This document shows, one piece after another, positions 36,326 to 46,451 of a DNA stretch of 64,000 bases. The stretch is from positions 62,001-126,000 of the forward strand of contig NZ_GL891988.1 of the NCBI RefSeq assembly GCF_000213555.1. The letters are read 5' to 3'. The stretch comes from Dysgonomonas gadei ATCC BAA-286. GTDB lineage: Bacteria; Bacteroidota; Bacteroidia; Bacteroidales; Dysgonomonadaceae. The notes under the pieces were generated by a model. It was not told where the DNA came from, did no database searches, and was given only the letters and a program-made list of their open reading frames with translations. Each line of letters starts with the position of its first letter. The first letter of the stretch is position 1. The position numbers and the translations under genes are program-made.

Positions 36326-36805
36326 TTATTTTGCTAAGAGTTTTTCGATAGTCCCCGCAATCTTTGACGGATTAGTTATCGGAGCATATCGGTCAATGAC
36401 ATTTCCTTCTCTGTCGATCAGGAACTTAGTAAAGTTCCATTTTATAGAATCCCCTAGGATTCCTTTGCTATTTTGCTTCAGGTATTTATAAAGAGGATCT
36501 GCATTATCTCCGTTTACCTCAATCTTGCCAAATGTGGTAAATGTAGTTTTATACTTCATTTCGCAGAAAGAGGTAATTTCATCATTGGTTCCGGGGGCCT
36601 GTTTTCCAAACTGATTGCACGGAAAATCCAATATTTCAAAGCCCTGATCCTTATATTTAAGATATAAATCCTGTAAATCCTTATACTGTGGGGTGAAGCC
36701 ACATGCCGTAGCTGTATTAACAATCAGCAGCACCTTTCCCTTATAGTTGGATAACGGGACATCATTGCCTTTGCTACTCTTTACGGTAAAATCATATATA
36801 CTCAT
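36326..36805 (-). CDS. Glutathione peroxidase family protein (cysteine type)
   Basis: 159-aa thioredoxin-fold peroxidase. The peroxidatic Cys is C35 in NTATACGFTPQY, the second motif is DFPCNQFGKQ, and the third is KWNFTKFLID. The active residue is Cys, not selenocysteine. Bacterial enzymes of this kind usually take electrons from thioredoxin and reduce lipid or hydrogen peroxides. It heads a run with the dimer glycosylase and TspO genes and lies 103 bp after the DUF1304 gene. Confidence 0.95.
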   Translation of the reverse strand: MSIYDFTVKSSKGNDVPLSNYKGKVLLIVNTATACGFTPQYKDLQDLYLKYKDQGFEILDFPCNQFGKQAPGTNDEITSFCEMKYKTTFTTFGKIEVNGDNADPLYKYLKQNSKGILGDSIKWNFTKFLIDREGNVIDRYAPITNPSKIAGTIEKLLAK

Positions 36806-36908
36806 AATATACTTGTTTTACGATATACAACAATCTCAAACGATTTTAGATTAGACGGTGGTAATTTTTATTGAAATATCCTTTACTCGCTTTATAAATA
36901 GACATTGA

Positions 36909-37271
36909 TTATTTCAATAGTAAGATGACAATTGCAATCAGAGCGGGCAAAGCCTGCTTGAAGAAGATTGATTTCTGAGCAGTGATAGCTCCATAAATTC
37001 CGGCAATAGCGACACAGCTAAGAAAGAATAATGCTATATTCTGGCTCCAGTCCGGACTGTCAATCAACAAAGACCAGATGAGTCCGGCTGCCAGAAATCC
37101 ATTGTACAAACCTTGATTAGCAGCCAGTCCTTTGGTCTTCTCGAATAACTCATCCGGTATACTTTTGAATGTCTTACGTCCCTTTGTCGTCCATGCAAAC
37201 ATTTCAAGCCAAAGGATATAAATATGCTCAAGAGCTACAAGCCCTATTAATATTTTAGATAATATTTCCAT
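36909..37271 (-). CDS. DUF1304 family membrane protein
   Basis: 120-aa inner-membrane protein with four hydrophobic helices. The segments LVALEHIYILWLEMFAW and KGLAANQGLYNGFLAAGLIW are characteristic of DUF1304. The function of the family is not known. It is divergent from the TonB receptor gene at 37564 and may be the first gene of the leftward stress cluster. Confidence 0.88.
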   Translation of the reverse strand: MEILSKILIGLVALEHIYILWLEMFAWTTKGRKTFKSIPDELFEKTKGLAANQGLYNGFLAAGLIWSLLIDSPDWSQNIALFFLSCVAIAGIYGAITAQKSIFFKQALPALIAIVILLLK

Positions 37272-37563
37272 CTGCCTAACCTTTATAATAGTATTTACTG
37301 TACGAAGTTATATATTTAAAGAATACAGTGTTTCCCCAAAAGATTTATTTTACAAGACGATTCTTACATTCTTTGTCTTTTTTCATTTCTTTTTTCTGAT
37401 TTTTCTTTTCATTTTATGTTAAATAGTAAAAATGCCATCGATCGAATAACTATAAATAATGAGATTCTATATTATAAATCGCAATTTCTAGGTATTTATA
37501 TAGATAAAAGAAAGAACGAATTTTGCATTGTATTTTAATTTTTGTGAAAATAACAATAAAAAA

Positions 37564-40434
37564 ATGAATAAGATAAAGATTAAGAATATCCAAAATATTT
37601 GGATAAAATTAAACTCTCCATTCAAAATCATAGCTTCCATTCTCATCCTCTTTTTTTCTTGCATATCTTTTGCTAACGCTCAAAGTCCTAAATATAGTAT
37701 TTCCGGAAAAATCCTTGAGGAAAGTGATCAAAAACAATTGGTAGGGATGGAATATGTAACGGTTTCTATTCCTGAATATGCGATGGGGACAGTAACTAAT
37801 GAGGATGGATATTTTGCCATGCAAAATATTCCTTCCGGAAAAGTAAGATTTAAAGCCAAGTATGTAGGCATGCTTGAGATTGACACATTGCTTGAAGTCA
37901 ATAAAGATATCTCATTATCATTTACATTGAAAAAAGAGAACTTCAGGCTATCGACAGTAGTTATTACAGCGACGAATAATAAGGCCGGACAATCTACGGC
38001 ATCTTTCATATCCCGTAATGCGATTGATCACCTCCAGGCAACTAACTTATCAGATATTGCATCATTACTGCCGGGAGGTCTAACATCTAATCCTAACCTG
38101 ACGAATGCTAAGCAGATTAAAATTAGAGAAGTCTCGGCCGATAACTTGGGAGTTTCAATGATGAATACTTTTGGTTTATCTATTATCAAAGATGGCTCAC
38201 CTATCTCTAATAATGCTAATTTGCAGCTAATGAGTCCTTCTGTTGCCGGAGCAACAACAACTTTAGCGGGTGGTACTCCTCCAACCGGCGGAACAGATCT
38301 TCGGCTGATTTCTACTGATAATATAGAATCGGTAGAGATTATAAGAGGCATTCCTTCTGTACAATATGGGGACCTCACCTCTGGAGCTATTATTATAAAC
38401 TCGAGAGCAGGTCAGCACCCTCTACGTGTCGCAGCCAAGACAAATTCAAATGTTTATCAGTTTTCAGCTGCATCAGGATTCAATCTGGGAGGTAATAAAG
38501 GTGCTTTAAATGTAAGTGGAGATTATGCGCATAATACCAATGATCCTACAGAGTCATATAAAACTTACGAACGTAGTAATATTAAGGTTCTTTATTCTAA
38601 CCGGTTTTTTGATCGGTTATCTACAAATACATCGATTGATTTAGTTTATGGTGCTGATAGAAGAAGGCAGAATCCCGATGATGAAATAACCAAGCTGCAT
38701 CAAAAAGGAGATAACATTGGCGGAACCCTTAATACGAATGGTATTTTACGGATCGCTACCCCGTGGTTGTCGAATATACGGTATGTTGCCTCTGCTTCTT
38801 ATACATCCAAAAAGAGTTATATGTCTCAATTGTATACAAATGCGACATCTCCCTATTCGATGACGACAAATGATGGAACTGTTTTATCCAACAGACCCGG
38901 AGTCGATATTTTTGACAATAATGGTAATAAAATTACAAACTTCAGTGATGCAGATGCAAATTTATATGCAGTCCAACTGCCTGCTAGTTATGAAGGTAGA
39001 TATGATATAGAAGGAAAAGAAGTGAATGTGTTTGCTAAACTGATGGGTACTCTGTTTAAGCGATTGGGAAATACAAACCATACTATTTTAGTCGGGGCTG
39101 ATTTCAAAACTGACGGAAATGAAGGAGCTGGTAAAACTTTTAGCCAGACAGAACCTCCTTATAGAGATCTAAGTGCTCCAAACGCCTCTTTCCGACCAAG
39201 AAGCTATAAAGATATCCCCTATGTTAAGCAATTGGGATTATTTGCCGAAGAAAATTTTAGATACAGCTTTGGAGACCACAAACTTCAGATAACCGGAGGG
39301 CTTAGATATGATAAAATATCGGTAGTAAAAGATGTTTTCTCTCCCCGGGTAAATGCTTCTTTCGAAATAATTCCTCAAAAACTCTCTATCCGGGGAGGGT
39401 ATGGGGTAACGGCAAAAGCCCCGAGCACCCTGTTTCTATATCCCGAATTAGCATATTTTGAATATGTAAATATAGATGAGTTAAGCAACGAGGCTATCCC
39501 TGAAAGTGAAAGATTGTATATTACAACTACGCGCGTATTCGATACGCAGAATAAAAACCTGAAAATAGCCAAAAGTAAAAAAGCTGAGGTAGGTTTTGAC
39601 TTGAATATAAAGCAAGCTACCTTATCAGTAACCGGCTTCATTGACAGATTACAGGATGGTTACTCCATGTCTCCTACAATAAATAGTTTCAGGCCGGTCA
39701 CCTATTATGCTTACCAAAGGATTAATGACGAGATTGTACAAACAGAGGCCTTACCTGTTTTAGCAAAATATTATACACCGACTAATAATATACAATCTAA
39801 AGCTAAAGGAGTTGAATTTGATCTCAACTTGGGACGTTTTGATGCTATCAGAACTGCATTTTCTATAAATGGGATGTGGATCAGGAATCAAAGTTATTCG
39901 AGCGATTATACCTTTTTTGATGGTAATAGCGGAACGGGTGAGAAAAACCGGACTCATATAGCATTGTATGAGAAAGGAATGGAAAAGAATAACTACCAGC
40001 GATTTACTACTACATTGAGAGCCACGCACAATATTCCTGAAATAGGTTTTGTTGTTACTCTGACAGCGCAGGCTATCTGGAACGAATCGCAATGGTACAA
40101 TTACGGAAACGACTCTATTCCTGTAAAATATATATCGAAGAATGATGGATTAGTATATGATTTTGACCCGGGTAGGAAAGATGAAGCTGAATTTAAGCCA
40201 TTAATCCGACAGGTTAATGATAAATACTATATCAGAGAGAATTATCCTCCTGCATATACATTTAATATAAATGTAACGAAGGAATTAGGCAATTATATGC
40301 GGGTTTCATTTTTTGCCAATAATATGTTTCGAACTTATTATAAAATTAGATCTAACCGGGAACCTAGTACTTACAGGAATAGGAAACAACAGCAACAGTT
40401 CTTTTTTGGGATGGAACTATCTCTGACATTGTAA
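37564..40434 (+). CDS. TonB-dependent receptor, first gene of the DUF4876/DUF6850 cluster
   Basis: 956-aa outer-membrane receptor. The start at 37564 (MNKIKIKNIQ) gives a long signal region ending SFANAQ near residue 40; an upstream TTG is rejected. A carboxypeptidase-like domain is at about 45-130 (SGKILEESDQKQLVGMEYVTV). The plug follows (VVITATNNKAG and SVEIIRGIPSVQYGDLTSGAIIINSRAG). The barrel ends QQFFFGMELSLTL. There is no STN domain and no SusD gene. The DUF4876 lipoprotein gene follows after 26 bp. The ligand is unknown; a metal chelate or a peptide are the main options. Confidence 0.9.
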   Translation: MNKIKIKNIQNIWIKLNSPFKIIASILILFFSCISFANAQSPKYSISGKILEESDQKQLVGMEYVTVSIPEYAMGTVTNEDGYFAMQNIPSGKVRFKAKYVGMLEIDTLLEVNKDISLSFTLKKENFRLSTVVITATNNKAGQSTASFISRNAIDHLQATNLSDIASLLPGGLTSNPNLTNAKQIKIREVSADNLGVSMMNTFGLSIIKDGSPISNNANLQLMSPSVAGATTTLAGGTPPTGGTDLRLISTDNIESVEIIRGIPSVQYGDLTSGAIIINSRAGQHPLRVAAKTNSNVYQFSAASGFNLGGNKGALNVSGDYAHNTNDPTESYKTYERSNIKVLYSNRFFDRLSTNTSIDLVYGADRRRQNPDDEITKLHQKGDNIGGTLNTNGILRIATPWLSNIRYVASASYTSKKSYMSQLYTNATSPYSMTTNDGTVLSNRPGVDIFDNNGNKITNFSDADANLYAVQLPASYEGRYDIEGKEVNVFAKLMGTLFKRLGNTNHTILVGADFKTDGNEGAGKTFSQTEPPYRDLSAPNASFRPRSYKDIPYVKQLGLFAEENFRYSFGDHKLQITGGLRYDKISVVKDVFSPRVNASFEIIPQKLSIRGGYGVTAKAPSTLFLYPELAYFEYVNIDELSNEAIPESERLYITTTRVFDTQNKNLKIAKSKKAEVGFDLNIKQATLSVTGFIDRLQDGYSMSPTINSFRPVTYYAYQRINDEIVQTEALPVLAKYYTPTNNIQSKAKGVEFDLNLGRFDAIRTAFSINGMWIRNQSYSSDYTFFDGNSGTGEKNRTHIALYEKGMEKNNYQRFTTTLRATHNIPEIGFVVTLTAQAIWNESQWYNYGNDSIPVKYISKNDGLVYDFDPGRKDEAEFKPLIRQVNDKYYIRENYPPAYTFNINVTKELGNYMRVSFFANNMFRTYYKIRSNREPSTYRNRKQQQQFFFGMELSLTL

Positions 40435-40460
40435 AAGTAATATAAACCAGTAATAAGAAA

Positions 40461-41711
40461 ATGAAAACAAAAAACATACTAGCATATATCCTGTTATTTA
40501 GCTCGCTCTTATTTATGGCTTGCAATTCTTTTGAAGAAGCATCCGATGCTGGGGAAGTTAGCGAAATAGATGTAAAAATTAGTGTACAGTCCTTAGTTCC
40601 CGGAGTAACTTCATACGAAGGTTTTACTATTACATTTAAAAATGTAAAATACGGTACTGTCTATACCTCCGAACTTAATGAAAGTTCAATAACGCAATTG
40701 AAAGTTATTCCGGGCATTTATCAGATTGACGTAAGCGGAGAGTTTATCGATGATTCTCATGATACTTATTTATTGAATGGAAATAAAGTAAACTTCCCGG
40801 TTGTTGAAGACGGAGCTACGATAGATATAACTGTAAATGGATTGCGTAAGAATGATTTAATGTTTAAGGAAATATTCTATGCAGGTACTGCGAATTTTTA
40901 TTTTAGGAATCAATTTTACGAAATATATAACAACTCTGAAGATCAGATAATATATCTCGATGGAGTTCACTTTGCCAATTTAGCCCCGCTTACAGCTACA
41001 ACAAAACTTCCCCTATGGCCGGAAGAAGATGGAGATAGATACGTGTATGCAGAACGTGTATGGAAATTTCCCGGAAATGGGACAGATTACCCTCTGGCAC
41101 CGGGAGAATCGTGTGTTATTTCTCAGTTCGCTGCTAACCACCAATTACCTCAATATAATCCGAACTCCCCGATAAATGGATTTTCCTCTGAATTTGAGTT
41201 CAATATGGATAATGCTAATTATCCGGATCAGCCAGCCATAGATATGACGCATGTATTCTATGACGGATTAGAGACAAAAGGAAGTTTACCTCAATATTTG
41301 ACATCTGTCTTTGGAGGAGCATACGTTATTTTTAAACCTCTTGCGGGGGATGTTTACGACCCTGTAAATGATCTGTCTATGCGAACCAAGGATTTATCTG
41401 TCACGGCGACCAAATTGTATGCCAAAATTCCGATAACCTATGTTATAGATGCAGTAGAAGCAGGGCATAATGAGAGTATGCTTACAGCTAAACGTGTTCC
41501 GGCAGCGTTAGACAAAGGTATGACATATGTTGGGGCTACGTATAATTCACAGGGAGTGGCTCGTAAAAAAATAGGAGAGCATAAAGATGGGACACCTATT
41601 TTGCAAGACCTCAATAATAGTACAGAGGACTTTGATAGAGGAGTTGTCCCTGAATTCAGACGTTATGGATCAAAGATGCCAAGTTGGAATCATACGTTGT
41701 CCAATAAATAA
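40461..41711 (+). CDS. DUF4876 lipoprotein
   Basis: 416-aa lipoprotein with lipobox LLFMAC (Cys21) and an acidic N-terminal stretch (EEASDAGE). It matches the DUF4876 family in outline: an N-terminal beta domain (about 35-130), then MFKEIFYAGT and YEIYNNSEDQIIYLDGVHFA, resembling lamin-tail-like or carbohydrate-binding sandwiches. DUF4876 proteins accompany a TonB receptor, so it is probably the surface partner of the preceding gene. The DUF6850 gene starts 25 bp later. No catalytic motif was recognised. Confidence 0.82.
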   Translation: MKTKNILAYILLFSSLLFMACNSFEEASDAGEVSEIDVKISVQSLVPGVTSYEGFTITFKNVKYGTVYTSELNESSITQLKVIPGIYQIDVSGEFIDDSHDTYLLNGNKVNFPVVEDGATIDITVNGLRKNDLMFKEIFYAGTANFYFRNQFYEIYNNSEDQIIYLDGVHFANLAPLTATTKLPLWPEEDGDRYVYAERVWKFPGNGTDYPLAPGESCVISQFAANHQLPQYNPNSPINGFSSEFEFNMDNANYPDQPAIDMTHVFYDGLETKGSLPQYLTSVFGGAYVIFKPLAGDVYDPVNDLSMRTKDLSVTATKLYAKIPITYVIDAVEAGHNESMLTAKRVPAALDKGMTYVGATYNSQGVARKKIGEHKDGTPILQDLNNSTEDFDRGVVPEFRRYGSKMPSWNHTLSNK

Positions 41712-41736
41712 AGATTGAAGACTAAAAAAGAAAAAG

Positions 41737-43290
41737 ATGAAGAATATTAAACAACTTGTTTCGGCAATTATCCTATTTGTATTCTCAATGGTTGCGTATG
41801 GACAAGATAAAATAAACACTCCTGCTGCATTTGAAACATTCAAAGATAGAAGCCAATGGATGTACACAAATAATGCTGCCGGTTTGTTACTGGATAAACC
41901 GATAGATTACGCGGAGGTAAAATTCTCATACGATTCTCATTCGGGTAGTTTCCATCGTCCACAAACAGGAGAGAAAATCAATGATCTCAAGTTTGATGTT
42001 GAAGGAGCTGTATTTGTGGGAAATGTATATGCTTGGGGTAAGTTTAACTATACTCGTTCTAATATTAAAGATACCCAATTTAATGCTTCTATTATTGATC
42101 CGTACCGGGATATGCCATATATGGTTGCAGATACCAATATGAGTAAGTGGAACAATCAGATCTACGATTTACAGTTCAAAGTGGTGACACCTAAAATATG
42201 GAATAAATTGTCCCTGGGGTTAGAAGGTAGCTACAATGCTGCTAGTGGAGCTAAGCAACGGGATATTCGCACCGAAAACTACTTCTATATATTACAGGTA
42301 AAACCGGGAATTGTATACTCTATCAATAATAACCATCACATAGGTGCAAATTTTGATTTCCAAACATTAAAGGAAGAATCGAATATGTCCAATGTGAATG
42401 TCTATGTAGATCAGAACTACTATGCTTTGTATGGATTGGGGACAGCTACCAGGGGACTGGGATCCGGGCGTACGACAAATTATGAAGGAAATGGTATTGG
42501 AGGAGGATTTCAGTATAATTATCAGGGATTCTTCAATTTGCTATTTTCATCAAATTATAATTATAAAGTAGAGGATGTAAAAATATCATTTACATCGCCT
42601 GAAGAAAATGCAACAGTCAAGAGTAAAATATGGAGTGGTAAGTTGCAATTGAATAAACGGCTCAATAAAACCACTCACTATTTAACCCTGAATTATGCAG
42701 ATAAGAAAATAGACGGAATTGAAGCTATAACACAATATGATAATACAGAGAATCAGAGTGGATATGTAACTATATATAAAGATATACGCTCAAAGTATAA
42801 GTTTCAACAAGCATCACTCGATTATGATTTTACAATTGACAGAGACTTGGAATATAATTGGAAATTCGGAATTGGAGTGAAATATACAAACAAAGAAGAT
42901 GTCTATCTTACTCCGCGATCTGAAAAAAATGCCGAAAATCTTATTGCTCAATTCAGAATAAAAAAGAATTTTATTCTTTCAGATGATGTATTAAAGAGAA
43001 GAGTGTTATTGGGAGCCGACTATAGTTATAATAACAATCTGTCGGGAGGATACAGTTACAATGGCAGCCATCCTGAATATATAGTTGTTACCCAATTTGA
43101 ACAGACTGATACAGATTATCTTAATTCCAACTTTTATTCCTTGGGCGCAAATCTAACATATTCTCAAAAGATAAAAAAAGATATACTGGCCAATCTGTTT
43201 GCTAAGGCTGAGTTTAGATATACGAAAGCTACTTCTTATGAGTTTGGTAATCGAAATCGATTACAAATATCAATAGGATGTAATTTCTAA
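41737..43290 (+). CDS. DUF6850-type outer-membrane beta-barrel protein
   Basis: 517-aa protein with a signal peptide (residues 1-22, ending VAYGQ) and many alternating amphipathic strands. It ends RLQISIGCNF, an aromatic C-terminus used for barrel insertion. It fits DUF6850, a family seen next to DUF4876 and TonB receptors. It has no plug domain, so it may be an accessory porin or a docking platform. A perfect 16-bp hairpin follows the stop. Confidence 0.8.
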   Translation: MKNIKQLVSAIILFVFSMVAYGQDKINTPAAFETFKDRSQWMYTNNAAGLLLDKPIDYAEVKFSYDSHSGSFHRPQTGEKINDLKFDVEGAVFVGNVYAWGKFNYTRSNIKDTQFNASIIDPYRDMPYMVADTNMSKWNNQIYDLQFKVVTPKIWNKLSLGLEGSYNAASGAKQRDIRTENYFYILQVKPGIVYSINNNHHIGANFDFQTLKEESNMSNVNVYVDQNYYALYGLGTATRGLGSGRTTNYEGNGIGGGFQYNYQGFFNLLFSSNYNYKVEDVKISFTSPEENATVKSKIWSGKLQLNKRLNKTTHYLTLNYADKKIDGIEAITQYDNTENQSGYVTIYKDIRSKYKFQQASLDYDFTIDRDLEYNWKFGIGVKYTNKEDVYLTPRSEKNAENLIAQFRIKKNFILSDDVLKRRVLLGADYSYNNNLSGGYSYNGSHPEYIVVTQFEQTDTDYLNSNFYSLGANLTYSQKIKKDILANLFAKAEFRYTKATSYEFGNRNRLQISIGCNF

Positions 43291-43297
43291 ATAATTC

Positions 43298-43335
43298 AGT
43301 AAAGGAAATGAAGAAATCACTTCATTTCCTTTACT
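43298..43335 (+). terminator. Perfect 16-bp hairpin between the DUF6850 and peptidase genes
   Basis: AGTAAAGGAAATGAAG (43298-43313), loop AAATCA, then the exact complement (43320-43335). It may terminate or attenuate transcription, leaving the peptidase-lipoprotein-permease genes as a separately tuned part of the cluster. The T run after it is weak, so mRNA stabilisation is also possible. Confidence 0.6.
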
Positions 43336-43368
43336 TCATTTATAAAGATCAAAAAAACTAAAATAGAG

Positions 43369-45573
43369 ATGAAAAAAACTTATTTGTTATTGGCCATTAG
43401 TTTGCTATTATCCAGCATAGTATGCGGGCAAAGCATTGTGAAGCCATCAATTAATACGAAGACAACTTTTGCAATAATAATTGATAGTAAAAGCTATGCA
43501 GAAGCTAAAAAAGAAGTAGACGAATATAAGAAGATCATCGAGAATGATGGATTAGGTACATATATAATATCTCATACATGGACCAAGCCTGATGAGATAC
43601 GCGAGATATTAATCAAACTATATAATGATAAAGAAGCACCACTGGAGGGTACTGTTCTCGTTGGGGATATTCCAATTCCGATGCTACGCGATGCCCAGCA
43701 TTTAACCTCAGCATTCAAAATGGACCAGAAACGAAACTGGCAACAGTCAAGCGTGCCTTCTGACAGGTTTTACGATGATTTTGGTTTAAAATTCGATTAT
43801 CTAAAACAAGACTCGATAAAATCTTTATACTTTTATTACTCACTTCGGCCAGACTCGGAACAAGTCCTTTCTTCTAATATTTATTCAGCACGAATAAGAC
43901 CTCTTGAAAACGGTAAAACGGATAAATACAGCCAGCTGCGAGCCTATCTGCAAAAAGTAGTAGATATACGTTCTTCTGAAAAAAGTAATATTATCGATAA
44001 TCTGACTGTAGCACGAGGACATGGATACAACTCAGAGTCGAGAGTAGCATGGTCGGGAGAACAACTTGCGTTAAAGGAGCAATTTCCTAATTTATTTGCT
44101 GCAAATAATTTTGTGAAATTTATGGAGTTCGATTCTTATTGGCCAATGAAAGCTTATTGGCTGAACGAGGTCCAACGCCCTGATTTGGATGTAATGCTAT
44201 TCCATCATCATGGATCGAATGATTATCAGTATATAAACGGATATAAAGAGGGAAGCGATGTAAATACATCTAAAGAAAACATAAAGCTGTATCTACGAAG
44301 TAAAATCTCCGGTGCTGTAAAAAAAGGAAAGGATAAAGAAGAGACAATTGAGTATTATATGAAATCGTTAGATGTTCCCAGGTCTTGGTGCGAGGAGGCA
44401 TTTGATCCGGCCATACTTGCCCAGGACTCCATATTGAATGATTCTCTGGATATTCTGGTAAGGGACATTTACACAATAACACCTAATGCGCGTTTTGTGA
44501 TGTTTGATGCCTGCTACAACGGGTCGTTCTATGAAGATGAATACATTGCCGGCGCATATTTATTTAATAGTGGTAAAACCATCGTTACACAAGGAAATAC
44601 AGTTAATACTATTCAGGATAAATGGCCTGATGAATTTTTGGGCTTACTAAACAGTGGTATTCGCATCGGATTATGGGGGAAATATGTCCATTTTCTTGAA
44701 ACGCATATCATCGGAGATCCAACGTATCATTTTGCGAAGAATCTGAATTCGAATATCAATATTAATGAAGCGCTTACAATTCATAAGAATGATATCGCAT
44801 ACTGGAAGGAAGCATTATCGGAAGCAGATGCAGATATAAAAACAATAGCGCTACGTGTACTTTTTGATAACGATTATAAAAACATCTCAGATCTGTTGAA
44901 ACAGACCTATTTCCAATCTCAGGATATGGTTATAAGACTTGAAGCCTTACAGTTATTGTCGAGAATGGATAATGATGATTTCATTGAGGTTTTAGCTGCA
45001 GCCATGTCAGACAGCTACGAACTAACCCGCCGCTATGCAGCAGAATATATTGTAAAGAACGGATCGGAAAAGCTAATTTCATCTCTTGCGAAGGCTATAT
45101 TGAACGATAATACCTCAAAACGTATAAACTTTAAAATCTCATCGGGGCTAAGAATGGTCAATCTCGAGAAACTGAAAGCAGAATTAGAATTACAAGCTGC
45201 AGGAAGACCATTTTACAGCAGTGATATGCTGGACAAAACGCTGAAAGAGATAGAATCTGTTCAGAAAAGTAAGGATAGTAGCCTTTCATTGATTACCAAC
45301 ACGGAGGAAAAGGCGAAGAACAGAATATTTGATATAACAAGATTCCGTAACCAGCCCGCATCGGATGGTATAGATACGTTATTGTCAATTGCTGCTGATA
45401 CTGCGAACGAAAAGGCAATCCGTTCTGTAACGATAGAAGCGCTGGGATGGTTCAACTATTCATATAGAAAAGGATATCTTATTGAAAAGTTAAACGAAAT
45501 TTTGTCTATTGAAAAAGACAGCGATTTAATCAATGAAACAACTAAAAGTATAAACAGACTAAAATCTAAATAA
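43369..45573 (+). CDS. Gingipain-like (clan CD, C25-type) cysteine peptidase with C-terminal HEAT-like repeats
   Basis: 734-aa secreted protein with a signal peptide at about residues 1-20. Residues 30-455 look like a caspase/gingipain fold. VLVGDIPIP (97-105) and PSDRFYDD (130-137) match positions conserved in C25. The candidate catalytic His is H281 in LFHHHGSND and the candidate Cys is C382 in MFDACYNGSFYEDE. HIIGDPTYHF (446-455) closes the domain. Residues about 470-730 are paired alpha-helices of HEAT-repeat style. The gap of about 100 residues between His and Cys is longer than in gingipains. No type IX secretion C-terminal domain is apparent. The next lipoprotein gene is 2 bp away. Confidence 0.78.
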   Translation: MKKTYLLLAISLLLSSIVCGQSIVKPSINTKTTFAIIIDSKSYAEAKKEVDEYKKIIENDGLGTYIISHTWTKPDEIREILIKLYNDKEAPLEGTVLVGDIPIPMLRDAQHLTSAFKMDQKRNWQQSSVPSDRFYDDFGLKFDYLKQDSIKSLYFYYSLRPDSEQVLSSNIYSARIRPLENGKTDKYSQLRAYLQKVVDIRSSEKSNIIDNLTVARGHGYNSESRVAWSGEQLALKEQFPNLFAANNFVKFMEFDSYWPMKAYWLNEVQRPDLDVMLFHHHGSNDYQYINGYKEGSDVNTSKENIKLYLRSKISGAVKKGKDKEETIEYYMKSLDVPRSWCEEAFDPAILAQDSILNDSLDILVRDIYTITPNARFVMFDACYNGSFYEDEYIAGAYLFNSGKTIVTQGNTVNTIQDKWPDEFLGLLNSGIRIGLWGKYVHFLETHIIGDPTYHFAKNLNSNININEALTIHKNDIAYWKEALSEADADIKTIALRVLFDNDYKNISDLLKQTYFQSQDMVIRLEALQLLSRMDNDDFIEVLAAAMSDSYELTRRYAAEYIVKNGSEKLISSLAKAILNDNTSKRINFKISSGLRMVNLEKLKAELELQAAGRPFYSSDMLDKTLKEIESVQKSKDSSLSLITNTEEKAKNRIFDITRFRNQPASDGIDTLLSIAADTANEKAIRSVTIEALGWFNYSYRKGYLIEKLNEILSIEKDSDLINETTKSINRLKSK

Positions 45574-45575
45574 AA

Positions 45576-46433
45576 ATGAAATATATCACAATATCTTTAT
45601 TGACATTGCTTATTGTCATATTTGTAGGATGTAGTTCACAAAGAGTAAAGCCATCTGCAAATATAGTTTTCGATTCTTACGAGCAACATTTTATAGATTC
45701 AGTCTTACAGATTGGTCTTGACAATGAGGCTTTGTTTACATTGTTAGGAGATCTAAAGCCAATGAGCTCGTTAGTTACATTCAATTATCCGATAGCGAAT
45801 AATGATAGTACAAAGGTTTCAAGTTCTAAAATATTGGACAGATCTATTCATGGGAAATATCTGGATCGGTTGTACGCGATTGTGAAAGCTATAAACAAAT
45901 CGAGCATTCCTGATCTTCAATTAGTGCTTATTCCATATCAAACCCCTCAAAAGAAAAACAGAATCTTACAATTAAGTGTTGTTAGAAAAAGTTCGCTGGA
46001 CAGCTTATTGAAAGCTAAAGAAGAATTTTTTGGCCAGTTTGGATTAGTACCGGGGACCGATCCTAATGTAGTTGTCAGTACAATTGAATGTAGTGATAAA
46101 TTTGAGAGGTGGAGAGGATACGGCTATCTTTTTGGCTATCCCGATTATGCTGTAGACTTCTTTATTAATGCATTTTTGGAAACTGAATCCACTGGTAAAT
46201 TTGTGGAAAGAAACGCATTCAGAATACCTACATATTCTATGCCCGAAATGGGGAATTTTGTCTATACTTATCCCAAAGAACACACTCCTACAGCAGAAGT
46301 AGATTCGGCTATTTACTATAAAGGTGTGCATATTCTGGATAATTATAGGACATTGCGTAATAAATATATGAATGCAGACAGCACTGTACAATCTTACAAA
46401 TTACTTCAGGATTTTTATAGATCATCAAAATAA
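45576..46433 (+). CDS. Lipoprotein of unknown function, partner of the C25-type peptidase
   Basis: 285-aa protein with a clear lipobox (IVIFVGC, Cys19). I recognise no family. It is a mixed alpha/beta sequence with aromatic motifs (RWRGYGYLFGYPDYAVDFF, about 184-202). The start is 2 bp after the peptidase stop, so translation is probably coupled and the products may work together. The permease gene follows after 18 bp. Possible roles are peptidase anchor, inhibitor or substrate receptor; none is demonstrated. Confidence 0.7.
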   Translation: MKYITISLLTLLIVIFVGCSSQRVKPSANIVFDSYEQHFIDSVLQIGLDNEALFTLLGDLKPMSSLVTFNYPIANNDSTKVSSSKILDRSIHGKYLDRLYAIVKAINKSSIPDLQLVLIPYQTPQKKNRILQLSVVRKSSLDSLLKAKEEFFGQFGLVPGTDPNVVVSTIECSDKFERWRGYGYLFGYPDYAVDFFINAFLETESTGKFVERNAFRIPTYSMPEMGNFVYTYPKEHTPTAEVDSAIYYKGVHILDNYRTLRNKYMNADSTVQSYKLLQDFYRSSK

Positions 46434-46451
46434 ATAGAAGTTTGATTTTTG

